In this document: positions 1 through 6,510 of the stretch, in pieces
Layout of the letters: each line of letters opens with the position of its first letter
Numbering within the stretch: position 1 is the stretch's first letter
Assembly (NCBI GenBank): GCA_910586805.1
Contig: CAJUJC010000079.1
Span: forward strand, 1-10,387
Source of the DNA: an uncultured Erysipelotrichales bacterium
GTDB lineage: Bacteria; Bacillota_I; Bacilli_A; Erysipelotrichales; Coprobacillaceae
Reading direction: 5' to 3'
Length of the DNA: 10,387 bases
Notes under the pieces: model-generated
Seen by the model: the letters and a program-made list of their open reading frames with translations, nothing else
What the model was told of the DNA's origin: nothing
Database searches by the model: none
Position numbers and translations under genes: made by a program

Positions 1-100
1 CAAATAAATTAAATACATTCATAAATTTATTGATAACTATAAATTATCCTTTATTTTTTTATAATTATCTCATCACATATATAACTTTACAATATATATT

Positions 101-134
101 ACCTAATTGACAATTTTCTTACTTAATTGACAAT
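101..134 (-). promoter_or_regulatory. Tandem repeat, candidate LytTR-regulator binding site
   Basis: Two near-identical 14-mers (acctaattgacaat at 101-114 and acttaattgacaat at 121-134, 13 of 14 bases equal) repeat with a 20-bp period. Read on the minus strand each contains TCAATTAAG or TCAATTAGG, which resembles the AgrA half-site ACAGTTAAG. LytTR regulators bind direct repeats about one to two helical turns apart, usually 21-22 bp centre to centre, so 20 bp is slightly short. The pair lies just past the terminator of the LytTR response regulator gene and would act on a leftward promoter beyond the window. Assignment is inference. Confidence 0.35.
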
Positions 135-157
135 AATTGTATCCTAGTATATACAAC

Positions 158-184
158 AAAAAAAGTGATCACACAAATCACTTA
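158..184 (-). terminator. Rho-independent terminator of the LytTR response regulator gene
   Basis: On the minus strand AAGTGAT and ATCACTT (183-177 and 169-163) form a 7-bp stem around a 7-base loop, followed directly by a run of T (164-158). The stop codon at 184-182 lies at the foot of the hairpin, so the gene ends as a transcription unit here. There is no T run on the plus side. Confidence 0.7.
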
Positions 185-889
185 TTTACACCCTGCCATA
201 TTCTTTAAAAATTTATCTTTAAAATCTTCTTTCCTATCCCTACTAATACCAATAGTGTTATCAGCACCAAAAACAGAAATCTTATCACCAACTAACTTTA
301 TACAATTATCCAAGTTAACTGCATGATAATTATGTACCCTCACAATACATTCATGTTTATTTTGAAACAATTTTGAATAATCCTTCTTTATTTCATATTC
401 TTCACCATAAATCATATGTATAACACAACGATGAGAATAAATATCTATATATGAGATTTCTCTCACTCTTATCCCTATCATTTCACCATTACATTTTAAA
501 GTTTCTATTTTATCCAATTTTAAACGTGTAATCAACCCATTCAAACACTTATAAATCTCTCGATCAAAACGACTTTTTCTAATAAAATCAAAAATATGTA
601 AATGGATAGCATCATGAACATAGAAGTCATATTGTGATACACAAATAATAAATGTACTCATAATACAATCATAAATATAATCTAACATATTGACTCCATT
701 AACTTCTATATCAAGAAAACAAACATCGTATTTCTTAAAATCAATAACTTCAGGAATTTCAGTTAAACAATCCCACCGAATATGATATCCCTCTTTTTCA
801 AAAAAATTATTAATAATAGGAATATTCTTCTCCATAAAAACACATTCATCATCAATATACAGAAATTTTAAAATTAATCCCACAATCAT
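182..889 (-). CDS. LytTR-family (AgrA-like) response regulator
   Basis: Two-component response regulator that would bind DNA after phosphorylation. Residues 8 to about 120 form a receiver domain with the acidic pocket D13-D14-E15, the phosphoacceptor D60 in FLDIEVNG, S85 after the fourth strand and the conserved lysine K105 in FIRKS. Residues about 128-228 form a LytTR DNA-binding domain (ISYIDIYSHRC, then RVHNYHAVNLDNCI). The 235-residue length fits AgrA/LytR-type regulators. The start is uncertain: AAGGGG ends only two bases before the ATG at 889-887, whereas the GTG two codons later sits at the normal eight-base distance and may be the true start. No histidine kinase is visible beside it, so it is an orphan within the window, although a kinase could lie left of the edge. 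A terminator follows immediately. Family call is firm; target genes are unknown. Confidence 0.88.
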   Translation of the reverse strand: MIVGLILKFLYIDDECVFMEKNIPIINNFFEKEGYHIRWDCLTEIPEVIDFKKYDVCFLDIEVNGVNMLDYIYDCIMSTFIICVSQYDFYVHDAIHLHIFDFIRKSRFDREIYKCLNGLITRLKLDKIETLKCNGEMIGIRVREISYIDIYSHRCVIHMIYGEEYEIKKDYSKLFQNKHECIVRVHNYHAVNLDNCIKLVGDKISVFGADNTIGISRDRKEDFKDKFLKNMAGCK

Positions 890-915
890 TTCCCCTTAAT
901 CAAACTATAATATTA

Positions 916-944
916 ATGATAACAATATCACTCATAAACTTCAA
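916..944 (-). promoter_or_regulatory. Possible promoter of the LytTR response regulator gene
   Basis: On the minus strand TTGAAG (944-939) and TATCAT (921-916) are separated by 17 bp and lie just upstream of the ribosome binding site of the response regulator gene. The match is moderate, and the region is AT-rich enough to produce such matches by chance. Confidence 0.3.
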
Positions 945-960
945 TTAAAAATGATCATAA

Positions 961-984
961 AATAAAAAAAGGCGTACTCGCCTT
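961..984 (-). terminator. Strong leftward terminator with no upstream gene
   Basis: On the minus strand AAGGCG, loop AGTA, CGCCTT (984-969) forms a GC-containing 6-bp stem followed by a T run (970-964) and more T-rich sequence. This is a textbook intrinsic terminator. The only nearby gene to its right is transcribed rightward, away from it, so it ends some unannotated leftward transcript or insulates the response regulator gene. Confidence 0.7.
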
Positions 985-1064
985 AATGGTGATCTTTGCT
1001 GATAAAAAGAAATCCCTTTCTTTTTTTAAAATTTTTATTTGATTTTATCACCATCTCTATCATA
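961..1064 (-). ncRNA. Candidate small structured RNA upstream of the recombinase gene
   Basis: A -10-like TATGAT (1064-1059, minus strand) would start a transcript near 1054-1052 that ends at the terminator at 961-984, about 90 nt. The predicted RNA has an 8-bp closing stem (ATGGTGAT at 1054-1047 with ATCACCAT at 993-986) around a 9-bp hairpin (AAAAAGAAA, loop GGGA, TTTCTTTTT, 1025-1004), then the terminator stem. No clear -35 box is seen, only TTTATA at 17 bp, and no open frame with a ribosome binding site lies in it. It would be divergent from the recombinase gene. It could instead be an insulator or part of a 5' leader. I recognise no known RNA family. Confidence 0.35.
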
Positions 1065-1132
1065 CTCTATATTACAACAAATATAAAGAAAAAATGTTCA
1101 TCATTTTTCGACAAATTTAGGAGGGAAAAAAA

Positions 1133-2026
1133 ATGAAATACAAACTTATCACAAAATATTTAAATTATTGCCAAAATCAAAAAAGACTTTCATCTAAAAC
1201 ATTAAAAGCATATCAAATCGATCTTAATCAATTTTATAGCCACATATCATACAATTCTATAAAAAACCAGAAAGTACTTACTAAATATATACAGAATTTA
1301 CATAATTCATATAAACCGAAAACAGTTAAAAGAAAAATTGCTTCTTTAAGAGCTTTTTATCATTATTTAGAAAAAAACAATGAAATAAAAAATAATCCTT
1401 TCCATTCTATAGATTATCATTTTAAAGAACCTATAACATACCCTAAAACAATCACTTTAAAAAATCTAAATACATTTTATCAATCTATCTATAAATATCA
1501 ACAGACATATCCAAATAACAAAATTATACAAAGAGATATTGCAATTATAGAATTATTAATATGCACTGGTATTCGTGTTTCGGAAGTTTCCAATCTTTTA
1601 AAAGATAATGTTTTACTTGATGAGCACATTTTAATCATTAATGGCAAAGGAAATAAACAAAGATTTATTTATATAGAGCATCCTCAGCTCATCAATGCAT
1701 TAAAAAATTATATAGAGAATTCGACACATAACTCTCCTTATTTTTTTACCAATCGACTAAACAAACAACTATCTGAACAATCAATACGTTTTATGATTTA
1801 TAAGTATTGCTCGCAATTTCACATTACCACACATATGACCCCTCATATGTTTAGACACACATTTGCAACAATGATGTTAGAAGAAGGGGTCGATATTCGT
1901 TATATTCAAGAAATCTTAGGTCATAGTTCTATTACAACAACTCAAATCTATACCCATATGTCTATGTATAAACAAAAAGAAATTATGTCACTTAAAAATC
2001 CACGACATAAAATCTTATCAACTTAA
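1133..2026 (+). CDS. Tyrosine site-specific recombinase (XerC/XerD-like)
   Basis: DNA strand-exchange enzyme of the phage-integrase family. Residues about 1-95 form the SAM-like core-binding domain and about 105-290 the catalytic domain. All six catalytic positions are present: R148 (CTGIRVSE), K172 (NGKGNKQR), H238 and R241 (TPHMFRHTFA), H264 (LGHSS) and nucleophile Y273 (QIYTHMS). The 297-residue length matches Xer proteins and small invertases. An AGGAGGG lies seven bases before the ATG, so the start is secure. The gene is isolated, divergent from the regulator to its left, and its stop is 12 bases from the stop of convergent glf with no terminator between. It may be an accessory invertase or integrase, not the chromosome-dimer resolvase, but sequence alone cannot decide. 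No dif site or clear attachment site is seen. The coding strand is strongly A-rich. Confidence 0.93.
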   Translation: MKYKLITKYLNYCQNQKRLSSKTLKAYQIDLNQFYSHISYNSIKNQKVLTKYIQNLHNSYKPKTVKRKIASLRAFYHYLEKNNEIKNNPFHSIDYHFKEPITYPKTITLKNLNTFYQSIYKYQQTYPNNKIIQRDIAIIELLICTGIRVSEVSNLLKDNVLLDEHILIINGKGNKQRFIYIEHPQLINALKNYIENSTHNSPYFFTNRLNKQLSEQSIRFMIYKYCSQFHITTHMTPHMFRHTFATMMLEEGVDIRYIQEILGHSSITTTQIYTHMSMYKQKEIMSLKNPRHKILST

Positions 2027-2038
2027 TTTAAATTTATT

Positions 2039-3145
2039 TTATTTTTCTAATTCATTCTTTACACATTTTAATGCCCCATCTATTACATGATGCATATCAA
2101 AGTATTTATACATTCCTAATCTTCCACCAAAAATAACCTTATCTTCTTTATCTGCCAACTCTTTATATCTGGCATATAATTCGTTATTTCTCTCATCGTT
2201 CATTGGATAATAAGGTTCATCTCCCTTTTGCCATGAACTTGGATATTCTCTTGTAATCACTGTTTTATCCTGTTGCCCATATTCAAAATGTTTATGTTCT
2301 ATGATTCTTGTATATGGTATTTCATATTCATTATAATTCACAACTGCATTCCCTTGATAATTATCAGTATCCAATAATTCTTCTTCGAACTTCAAACTTC
2401 TATACTCAAGTTCTCCATAACAATAATCGTAATACTCATCTATCATTCCTGTAAACACAATTTTATGTGCAATTTTTTCTAATTCTTCTCTATGTTCAAA
2501 AAAATCACAATTCATTCTAACATCAATACCTTTTAACATCTTTTCAATAATTTGAGTATATCCACCAATTGGGATACCCTGATATAAATCATTGAAATAA
2601 TTGTTATCATATGTAAACCTCACTGGTAATCTCTTAATGATAAAGGATGGAAGTTCATGACATGGTCTTCCCCATTGTTTTTGTGTATATCCCTTTATCA
2701 ATTTTTCATAAATATCCTTACCTACTAATGATATAGCCTGTTCTTCCAAATTTTTTGGCTCTATAATTCCTGACTCTTTTATTTGTTCTTCTATTTTTGC
2801 CTTTGCTTCTTTAGGAGTTATGACTCCCCAAAGTTTATTAAATGTATTCATGTTAAAAGGCATATTATATATTTCATTTTTATACTTTGCTATAGGACTA
2901 TTTGTATATCTATTAAACTCAGCAAACTTTTGAATATATTCCCATACTTCTTTATTTGATGTATGAAAAATATGAGCTCCATATTTATGAACATTGATAC
3001 CTTCAATTTCTTTTGTATAAACATTTCCACCAATATGATTTCTTTTATCAATGACCAAACATTTCTTTCCTTTTTGACTTGCTTCATAGGCAAAGATACT
3101 TCCAAATAATCCTGATCCTACTATTAAATAATCATATGTTTTCAT
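2039..3145 (-). CDS. glf: UDP-galactopyranose mutase
   Basis: Flavoenzyme that interconverts UDP-galactopyranose and UDP-galactofuranose, the donor for galactofuranose-containing surface polysaccharide. The N-terminal FAD-binding fold shows VGSGLFGSIFA (residues 9-19), ID at 32-33 and GGNVY at 39-43. The KYGAHIFHT segment (54-62), YTQKQWGRP (153-161) and RLPVRFTYDNNYF (172-184) are family signatures. The active-site arginines correspond to R172 and R280. The C-terminal GGRLGMYKYFDMH stretch contacts FAD. Length is 368 residues, typical for the bacterial enzyme. I chose the ATG at 3145-3143 because GGAGG lies seven bases upstream; the frame extends eleven codons further but without a ribosome binding site. 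A stand-alone LytTR gene lies 74 bases upstream in the same direction with no terminator between, so the two may be co-transcribed. An extended -10 (TGTGATAAT, 3179-3171) could give glf its own promoter. No galactofuranosyltransferase is in the window. Confidence 0.95.
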   Translation of the reverse strand: MKTYDYLIVGSGLFGSIFAYEASQKGKKCLVIDKRNHIGGNVYTKEIEGINVHKYGAHIFHTSNKEVWEYIQKFAEFNRYTNSPIAKYKNEIYNMPFNMNTFNKLWGVITPKEAKAKIEEQIKESGIIEPKNLEEQAISLVGKDIYEKLIKGYTQKQWGRPCHELPSFIIKRLPVRFTYDNNYFNDLYQGIPIGGYTQIIEKMLKGIDVRMNCDFFEHREELEKIAHKIVFTGMIDEYYDYCYGELEYRSLKFEEELLDTDNYQGNAVVNYNEYEIPYTRIIEHKHFEYGQQDKTVITREYPSSWQKGDEPYYPMNDERNNELYARYKELADKEDKVIFGGRLGMYKYFDMHHVIDGALKCVKNELEK

Positions 3146-3219
3146 TACACAACCTCCACTTTTATTATATATTATCACAATCTATTTTAAAACAAAAGCA
3201 AAGTTAATTGATATATTTG

Positions 3220-3708
3220 TTATTTTATATTTTTATTTTTGACTTCTATAATTTCTTTAATCTTCTTTCTTTTTACCATATCATTAACATTATCTTTAAA
3301 CAATCTCGTGGATTCTAGAGTCTCCCCATTATCCATAATCAACATTCTATGACAACCTTTCATCATTTTATATCTGATGATATGTCTTTCATTAACCATA
3401 GTCCGAACATTGATTTGAACAAATCCCTTATTGATAACCAATGCTTTCACATCATGAAATGTCATACTCAAACGATAAACATCATTTTTCGTATAAACAA
3501 ATACTTTTTGTTCAACAACTTCAAAATAATAAATATTTAATAAAGGAATAATAAAGCGATTGAAACGATCATCACGTACTTCAATTTCTCCAGTTCTTGT
3601 TTCAACAATCTTTTTCATCAAAGTTGCTAATTCTTTATTTCTAGGATGATATAAAATAATCAACTCTCCTCTTTTCATTTTCTTTTTTGGATTTAATACA
3701 ATTTTCAT
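3220..3708 (-). CDS. Stand-alone LytTR DNA-binding transcription regulator
   Basis: Small regulator of 162 residues with no receiver domain. Residues about 1-48 form a short N-terminal region of the kind found in single-domain LytTR proteins. Residues about 50-148 form the LytTR domain: PLLNIYYFEVVEQKVFVYT, then VYRLSMTFHDV, GFVQINVRTMVNERHI and a final MLIMDNGETLESTR strand pair. The C-terminal tail is lysine-rich. The start is the ATG at 3708-3706, where AAGGAG lies nine bases upstream; an in-frame ATG twelve codons earlier would place this site inside the coding region. Proteins of this class often pair with a membrane partner that inhibits them; none is visible here, and glf follows instead. 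A 17-bp tandem repeat upstream suggests autoregulation. Family call is good; target and signal are unknown. Confidence 0.8.
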   Translation of the reverse strand: MKIVLNPKKKMKRGELIILYHPRNKELATLMKKIVETRTGEIEVRDDRFNRFIIPLLNIYYFEVVEQKVFVYTKNDVYRLSMTFHDVKALVINKGFVQINVRTMVNERHIIRYKMMKGCHRMLIMDNGETLESTRLFKDNVNDMVKRKKIKEIIEVKNKNIK

Positions 3709-3735
3709 TATGAACTTCTCCTTCCTACATATAAG

Positions 3736-3763
3736 CATATACAAATTTTGATAATATTTTCAA
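3736..3763 (-). promoter_or_regulatory. Probable promoter of the stand-alone LytTR gene
   Basis: On the minus strand TTGAAA (3763-3758) and TATATG (3741-3736) are 16 bp apart, followed by AAGGAG and the ATG at 3708. The -35 box abuts the 17-bp tandem repeat, which is where LytTR activators usually bind. Confidence 0.4.
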
Positions 3764-3765
3764 CA

Positions 3766-3803
3766 TATGGGGTAAATTTAATACGTTATGGGGCGAATTT
3801 AAT
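3766..3803 (-). promoter_or_regulatory. 17-bp tandem repeat with 21-bp period, candidate LytTR operator
   Basis: Two direct copies of a 17-mer (3766-3782 and 3787-3803) agree at 15 of 17 positions: TATGGGG, two variable bases, AATTTAAT. Their period is exactly 21 bp, two helical turns, as expected for two LytTR domains bound on one face of the helix. They sit directly upstream of the probable -35 box of the stand-alone LytTR gene. The geometry is read directly; the regulator identity is inferred. Confidence 0.55.
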
Positions 3804-3860
3804 TTTTTTTCATAATGATTAACACTTTTTTGGGCATTTTTTACAATTTTAAAATAAATA

Positions 3861-3919
3861 AAAAAAGAATTGAAAGTATTGGCATAAAAAGTGTCAATTC
3901 TCCCAATTCTTCTTTTTTT
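3861..3919. terminator. Bidirectional terminator-like nested hairpin
   Basis: AAGAATTG (3865-3872) pairs with CAATTCTT (3904-3911), followed on the plus strand by CTTTTTTTA. On the minus strand the same stem is followed by TTTTTT and a T-rich tail. An alternative inner stem, GAATTGA with TCAATTC (3867-3873 and 3894-3900), competes with it. The loop is long and the stems are AT-rich, so strength is doubtful. No gene requires it in either direction. Confidence 0.35.
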
Positions 3920-4380
3920 ATAATCAAGTGATTCCTATTTCAACTATTTTCTAAATTATGTATCAACAACTGTTTTACGTTTTACAATTCGATTATTGTC
4001 ATAGTAACTATTTCATATTAATTGTTATAAAAAATGAAAATATTCCATTCATCAACAAAGTTCTTTCAATTTCTATACATCTTGAACACTGATATCTCCT
4101 CAATTTATTTCCACAAAAGTTGAAGTCATTGCTTTAACAATTATAATAATTCATTGAGAATTATAATATCTAAATAGATTGGATAAACATTAATGTTTCC
4201 ATATCTACTTATAGTTTCATCTTTATTCTCTACATGGCTTAATCATACCAAGAATATACGTTAATGATAAGTCATGACTTTGAACTCAACATTTCTTTCC
4301 ATTTTACTTTTTTGAGTTATTCTATGTTTCTTCATATATGTTTGACATACTAACATCAACTCATTATATATAATATAAAC

Positions 4381-4425
4381 AAAAAATAAAACCCCTTTGG
4401 TTGATTAATCAACTTTTGGGATTTC
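4381..4425 (-). terminator. Rho-independent terminator of the gph-DUF523-manA operon
   Basis: On the minus strand an outer CCC/GGG pairing and an inner perfect palindrome GTTGATTAATCAAC (4413-4400) form an interrupted stem, followed by TTTTATTTTTT (4391-4381). It starts about 25 bases past the manA stop. Confidence 0.7.
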
Positions 4426-4448
4426 ATTTATCGACTCACTTTATCTCA

Positions 4449-5384
4449 TTATAAAGTTGTTATCATAACTGTCATGTACCCATCATAGATAACTTTTTCT
4501 ACATCAGCACAAACAATAAAATGATCACCTTTTTTCACTGCTTGACCTTCTAATGTTCCCTCACCATCTAAGATACTCACTAATTGGAAAGGTTTATCAT
4601 TAACAATTGTATTTTCTCCTTCCATTCTATAACAGTCTACAATAAAGAATTCACTTTCAACATAACGAGTTTTAGATCCATGATCCAAGTGTGTATTAAC
4701 AAATAATTGATTTGAATCATTATTTGATGGAACAGTTGTCACATCAATAGATTGTTGAACATGTAGTTGTCTTTCATTTCCATCTTTATCTTTTCTATGA
4801 TAATCATAAACACGATAAGTAATATCAGAAGATTGTTGTGCTTCATAGATTAAAGAACCACTACAAATTGCATGCAAAGTTCCTGAAGGAATATAGAAAA
4901 AATCGCCTTCATTAATCTCAAAAGAATTTAACAAATTATCATAATCATCATTTTCAATAGCCTTTACAAATTCATCTTTTGTTTTTGCATGATGACCCAT
5001 AACCATCTTTGTACCTTCATCTGCTTGTAATACATACCAACATTCCGTTTTACCTAAAGAGTTTTCATGAATACCTGCATATTCATCATTAGGATGAACT
5101 TGTACAGATAAATCATTCTTCGCATCAATAATTTTTACCAATAATGGAAATTGGTTTCCTTCAACGCTTCCAAATAATTCTCTTTGATGATTCCATAACC
5201 AAGATACTGTTTTTCCTTCAAATTCACCTGAAGCAACTACACAATCTCCATTTTTATGACCTGAAATAGCCCAACATTCTCCTGTTTGATCACTAGGAAT
5301 ATCATAATGATAAATATCTCTTAACTTATGACCTCCCCAAATCATTTCTTTAAATACTGGTTGAATCTTTAAAATATGTCCCAT
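4449..5384 (-). CDS. manA: Mannose-6-phosphate isomerase, class I
   Basis: Zinc enzyme that interconverts mannose 6-phosphate and fructose 6-phosphate in the cytoplasm, linking mannose use and GDP-mannose supply to glycolysis. The cupin fold shows the N-terminal WGG (16-18), zinc ligands Q95 and H97 in QVHPND, E114 in GKTECWYVL and H171 in PSGTLHAI, and the active-site arginine R191 in TYRVYDYHR. Length is 311 residues, like the short Bacillota enzymes. I chose the ATG at 5384-5382, where AAAGGA is eight bases upstream; the ATG two codons earlier is only two bases from that site. Its first 35 bases overlap the end of the DUF523 gene in another frame, and its ribosome binding site lies inside that gene, which suggests translational coupling. 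It is the last gene of a three-gene operon. Confidence 0.95.
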   Translation of the reverse strand: MGHILKIQPVFKEMIWGGHKLRDIYHYDIPSDQTGECWAISGHKNGDCVVASGEFEGKTVSWLWNHQRELFGSVEGNQFPLLVKIIDAKNDLSVQVHPNDEYAGIHENSLGKTECWYVLQADEGTKMVMGHHAKTKDEFVKAIENDDYDNLLNSFEINEGDFFYIPSGTLHAICSGSLIYEAQQSSDITYRVYDYHRKDKDGNERQLHVQQSIDVTTVPSNNDSNQLFVNTHLDHGSKTRYVESEFFIVDCYRMEGENTIVNDKPFQLVSILDGEGTLEGQAVKKGDHFIVCADVEKVIYDGYMTVMITTL

Positions 5385-5844
5385 AATCATCGTCCTTTCC
5401 TATATATTTTAAGAATTCTTTCATTTGATTCTCATGAAAAACTTTTATTCCTTTTTCTTCTAACATATGTGCAAACACACCTTGCCCATCTACTAAAGTA
5501 TGTGTAAATGTACCATCATAAACACCATCACATCCACATGATGGACTTCTAAATTTTAACACTGCTACTTTTACATCTGCATCTAAGAAAATTTGTAATG
5601 CCTTAGTAGCACCTTTTAAATATTCATAAGTAACATCTTTACCATGAATAGTTTCAATAATCAACGGATTCATAGATTTGATTTCAGCAGGATCTCTAGG
5701 TGTTGATAATCCACCAAAGACTTCAGGACAAGCTATAACCACATCTCCTTCTTCATACATTTTTGCAAGAATATCAACATAATTGTTTTTTCCTACATAA
5801 GTGCAATTCATACCAACAAGACAACTACTTACACCTATTTTCAT
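5350..5844 (-). CDS. DUF523 cysteine-rich protein (TudS-like family)
   Basis: Small cytoplasmic protein of 164 residues covering the whole DUF523 domain. Signature cysteines are C8 in SSCLVG, C14 in NCTY, C39 in ACPE, and C103 and C105 in RSPSCGC. The DUF523 family includes the thiouracil desulfidase TudS, which carries an iron-sulfur cluster held by three such cysteines; a cluster and a sulfur-removing reaction are therefore possible here, but the substrate is not known. AAGGAG lies seven bases before the ATG. The start overlaps the upstream phosphatase gene by 20 bases and the end overlaps manA by 35 bases, so the three are very likely co-translated. The last residues (DDDYGTYFKDSTSI) are encoded by the manA start region and are probably family-atypical. 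Confidence 0.85.
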   Translation of the reverse strand: MKIGVSSCLVGMNCTYVGKNNYVDILAKMYEEGDVVIACPEVFGGLSTPRDPAEIKSMNPLIIETIHGKDVTYEYLKGATKALQIFLDADVKVAVLKFRSPSCGCDGVYDGTFTHTLVDGQGVFAHMLEEKGIKVFHENQMKEFLKYIGKDDDYGTYFKDSTSI

Positions 5845-6481
5845 TGATAATCTCCTTAATTTCCATTGGACTCTCTACAACATAAGTTGCACCTTCATTT
5901 TCCAATTCTTCTCTACCTCTAAATCCCCAACATACACCTATTGTATCCATCTCAGCATTTTGTCCTGTTTGAACATCAACATTACTATCTCCAATAAAAT
6001 AGCAACTTTCTTTCTTTAACTTCATTGTCATCAAGGCAATAAGTGTTGATTCTATTGATGGCTTGGTTGGATATAAATCCTGTTGTCCAAGTATAACTAT
6101 AAACTTCCCTGGAAAAAGATGTTCAACAATTTTTACTGCTAAATGATGAGGTTTATTTGTTACAACTGCAAGCTTCATTCCTGAATCATATAACTCATCT
6201 ATCAATTCTTTTATTCCATCATAAGCCATGGTATTCTCTAAACAACACTTTTCATATATATCATAAAATTCTTTTAAACAGTCCTCTAAACAATCTAAAT
6301 TTTCCTTTGGTAATGCACGTTGTAAAAGTTTTCTTACACCATTACCAACAAATTGATTATAAGCAGTTATATCATGAATTGGATAACCATGACTCCTTAA
6401 AACCTCATTTGTTGCATTTGCTAAATCTTTTAATGAATCAACCAAAGTTCCATCCAAATCAAAAAGACATCCTTCTTTCAC
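5825..6481 (-). CDS. HAD-family phosphatase, phosphoglycolate phosphatase-like
   Basis: Soluble HAD-superfamily hydrolase of 218 residues. Motif I is FDLDGTLVDS with nucleophile D8 and acid/base D10, motif II is VVTNKP with T108, motif III is K140 in PTKPS, and motif IV is GDSNVDV with D165 and D169. A helical cap (about residues 16-85) follows motif I, as in the phosphoglycolate phosphatase/PGMB group. The substrate could be phosphoglycolate or another small phosphate ester; motifs do not decide, so I give no gene symbol. Translation begins at GTG (6481-6479), with GGGAGG six bases upstream and no better ATG nearby. It is the first gene of the operon with the DUF523 gene and manA, and an extended -10 promoter lies about 30 bases upstream. 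Confidence 0.88.
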   Translation of the reverse strand: MKEGCLFDLDGTLVDSLKDLANATNEVLRSHGYPIHDITAYNQFVGNGVRKLLQRALPKENLDCLEDCLKEFYDIYEKCCLENTMAYDGIKELIDELYDSGMKLAVVTNKPHHLAVKIVEHLFPGKFIVILGQQDLYPTKPSIESTLIALMTMKLKKESCYFIGDSNVDVQTGQNAEMDTIGVCWGFRGREELENEGATYVVESPMEIKEIINENRCK

Positions 6482-6510
6482 AAATAACCTCCCTCTCTTT
6501 TTCTTCTTCT

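Larger units (their letters stand above)
3709..4448. other. Long intergenic region without an intact gene
   Basis: After the operator repeats this stretch of about 740 bases shows no open frame with a ribosome binding site. It holds a nested terminator-like hairpin (3861-3919), perfect palindromes at 4185-4198 (AAACATTAATGTTT), 4269-4280 (AAGTCATGACTT) and 4400-4413, and a dyad AACTCAA/TTGAGTT (4283-4289 and 4312-4318). On the minus strand one frame reads like protein for 31 codons from an ATG at 4356-4354 to a stop at 4263-4261. After a second stop at 4245-4243 it is open for another 33 codons (4242-4144). That may be a decayed gene, but I recognise no family in it. Confidence 0.5.

Noticed and set aside
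1..22. Minus-strand ATG at 22-20 that stays open to the left edge
   Set aside because: Only seven codons are visible, and the nearest AAAGGA is about 25 bases away.
127..155. Plus-strand TTGACA (127-132) with TATACA at 17 bp, resembling a promoter
   Set aside because: It points into the 3' end of an opposing gene with no rightward gene to serve; the TTGACA is part of the tandem repeat.
2890..3105. Minus-strand 71-codon frame
   Set aside because: It is an alternative frame wholly inside glf.
3349..3540. Plus-strand 63-codon frame
   Set aside because: It lies antisense inside the well-supported stand-alone LytTR gene.
3815..3931. Plus-strand 38-codon frame in the intergenic gap
   Set aside because: No ribosome binding site, and it crosses the terminator-like hairpin; chance frame.
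3958..4092. Plus-strand 44-codon frame in the intergenic gap
   Set aside because: No ribosome binding site, no recognisable domain and AT-rich chance composition.
5801..6019. Plus-strand 72-codon frame
   Set aside because: It is antisense to the phosphatase and DUF523 genes and has no start signals.
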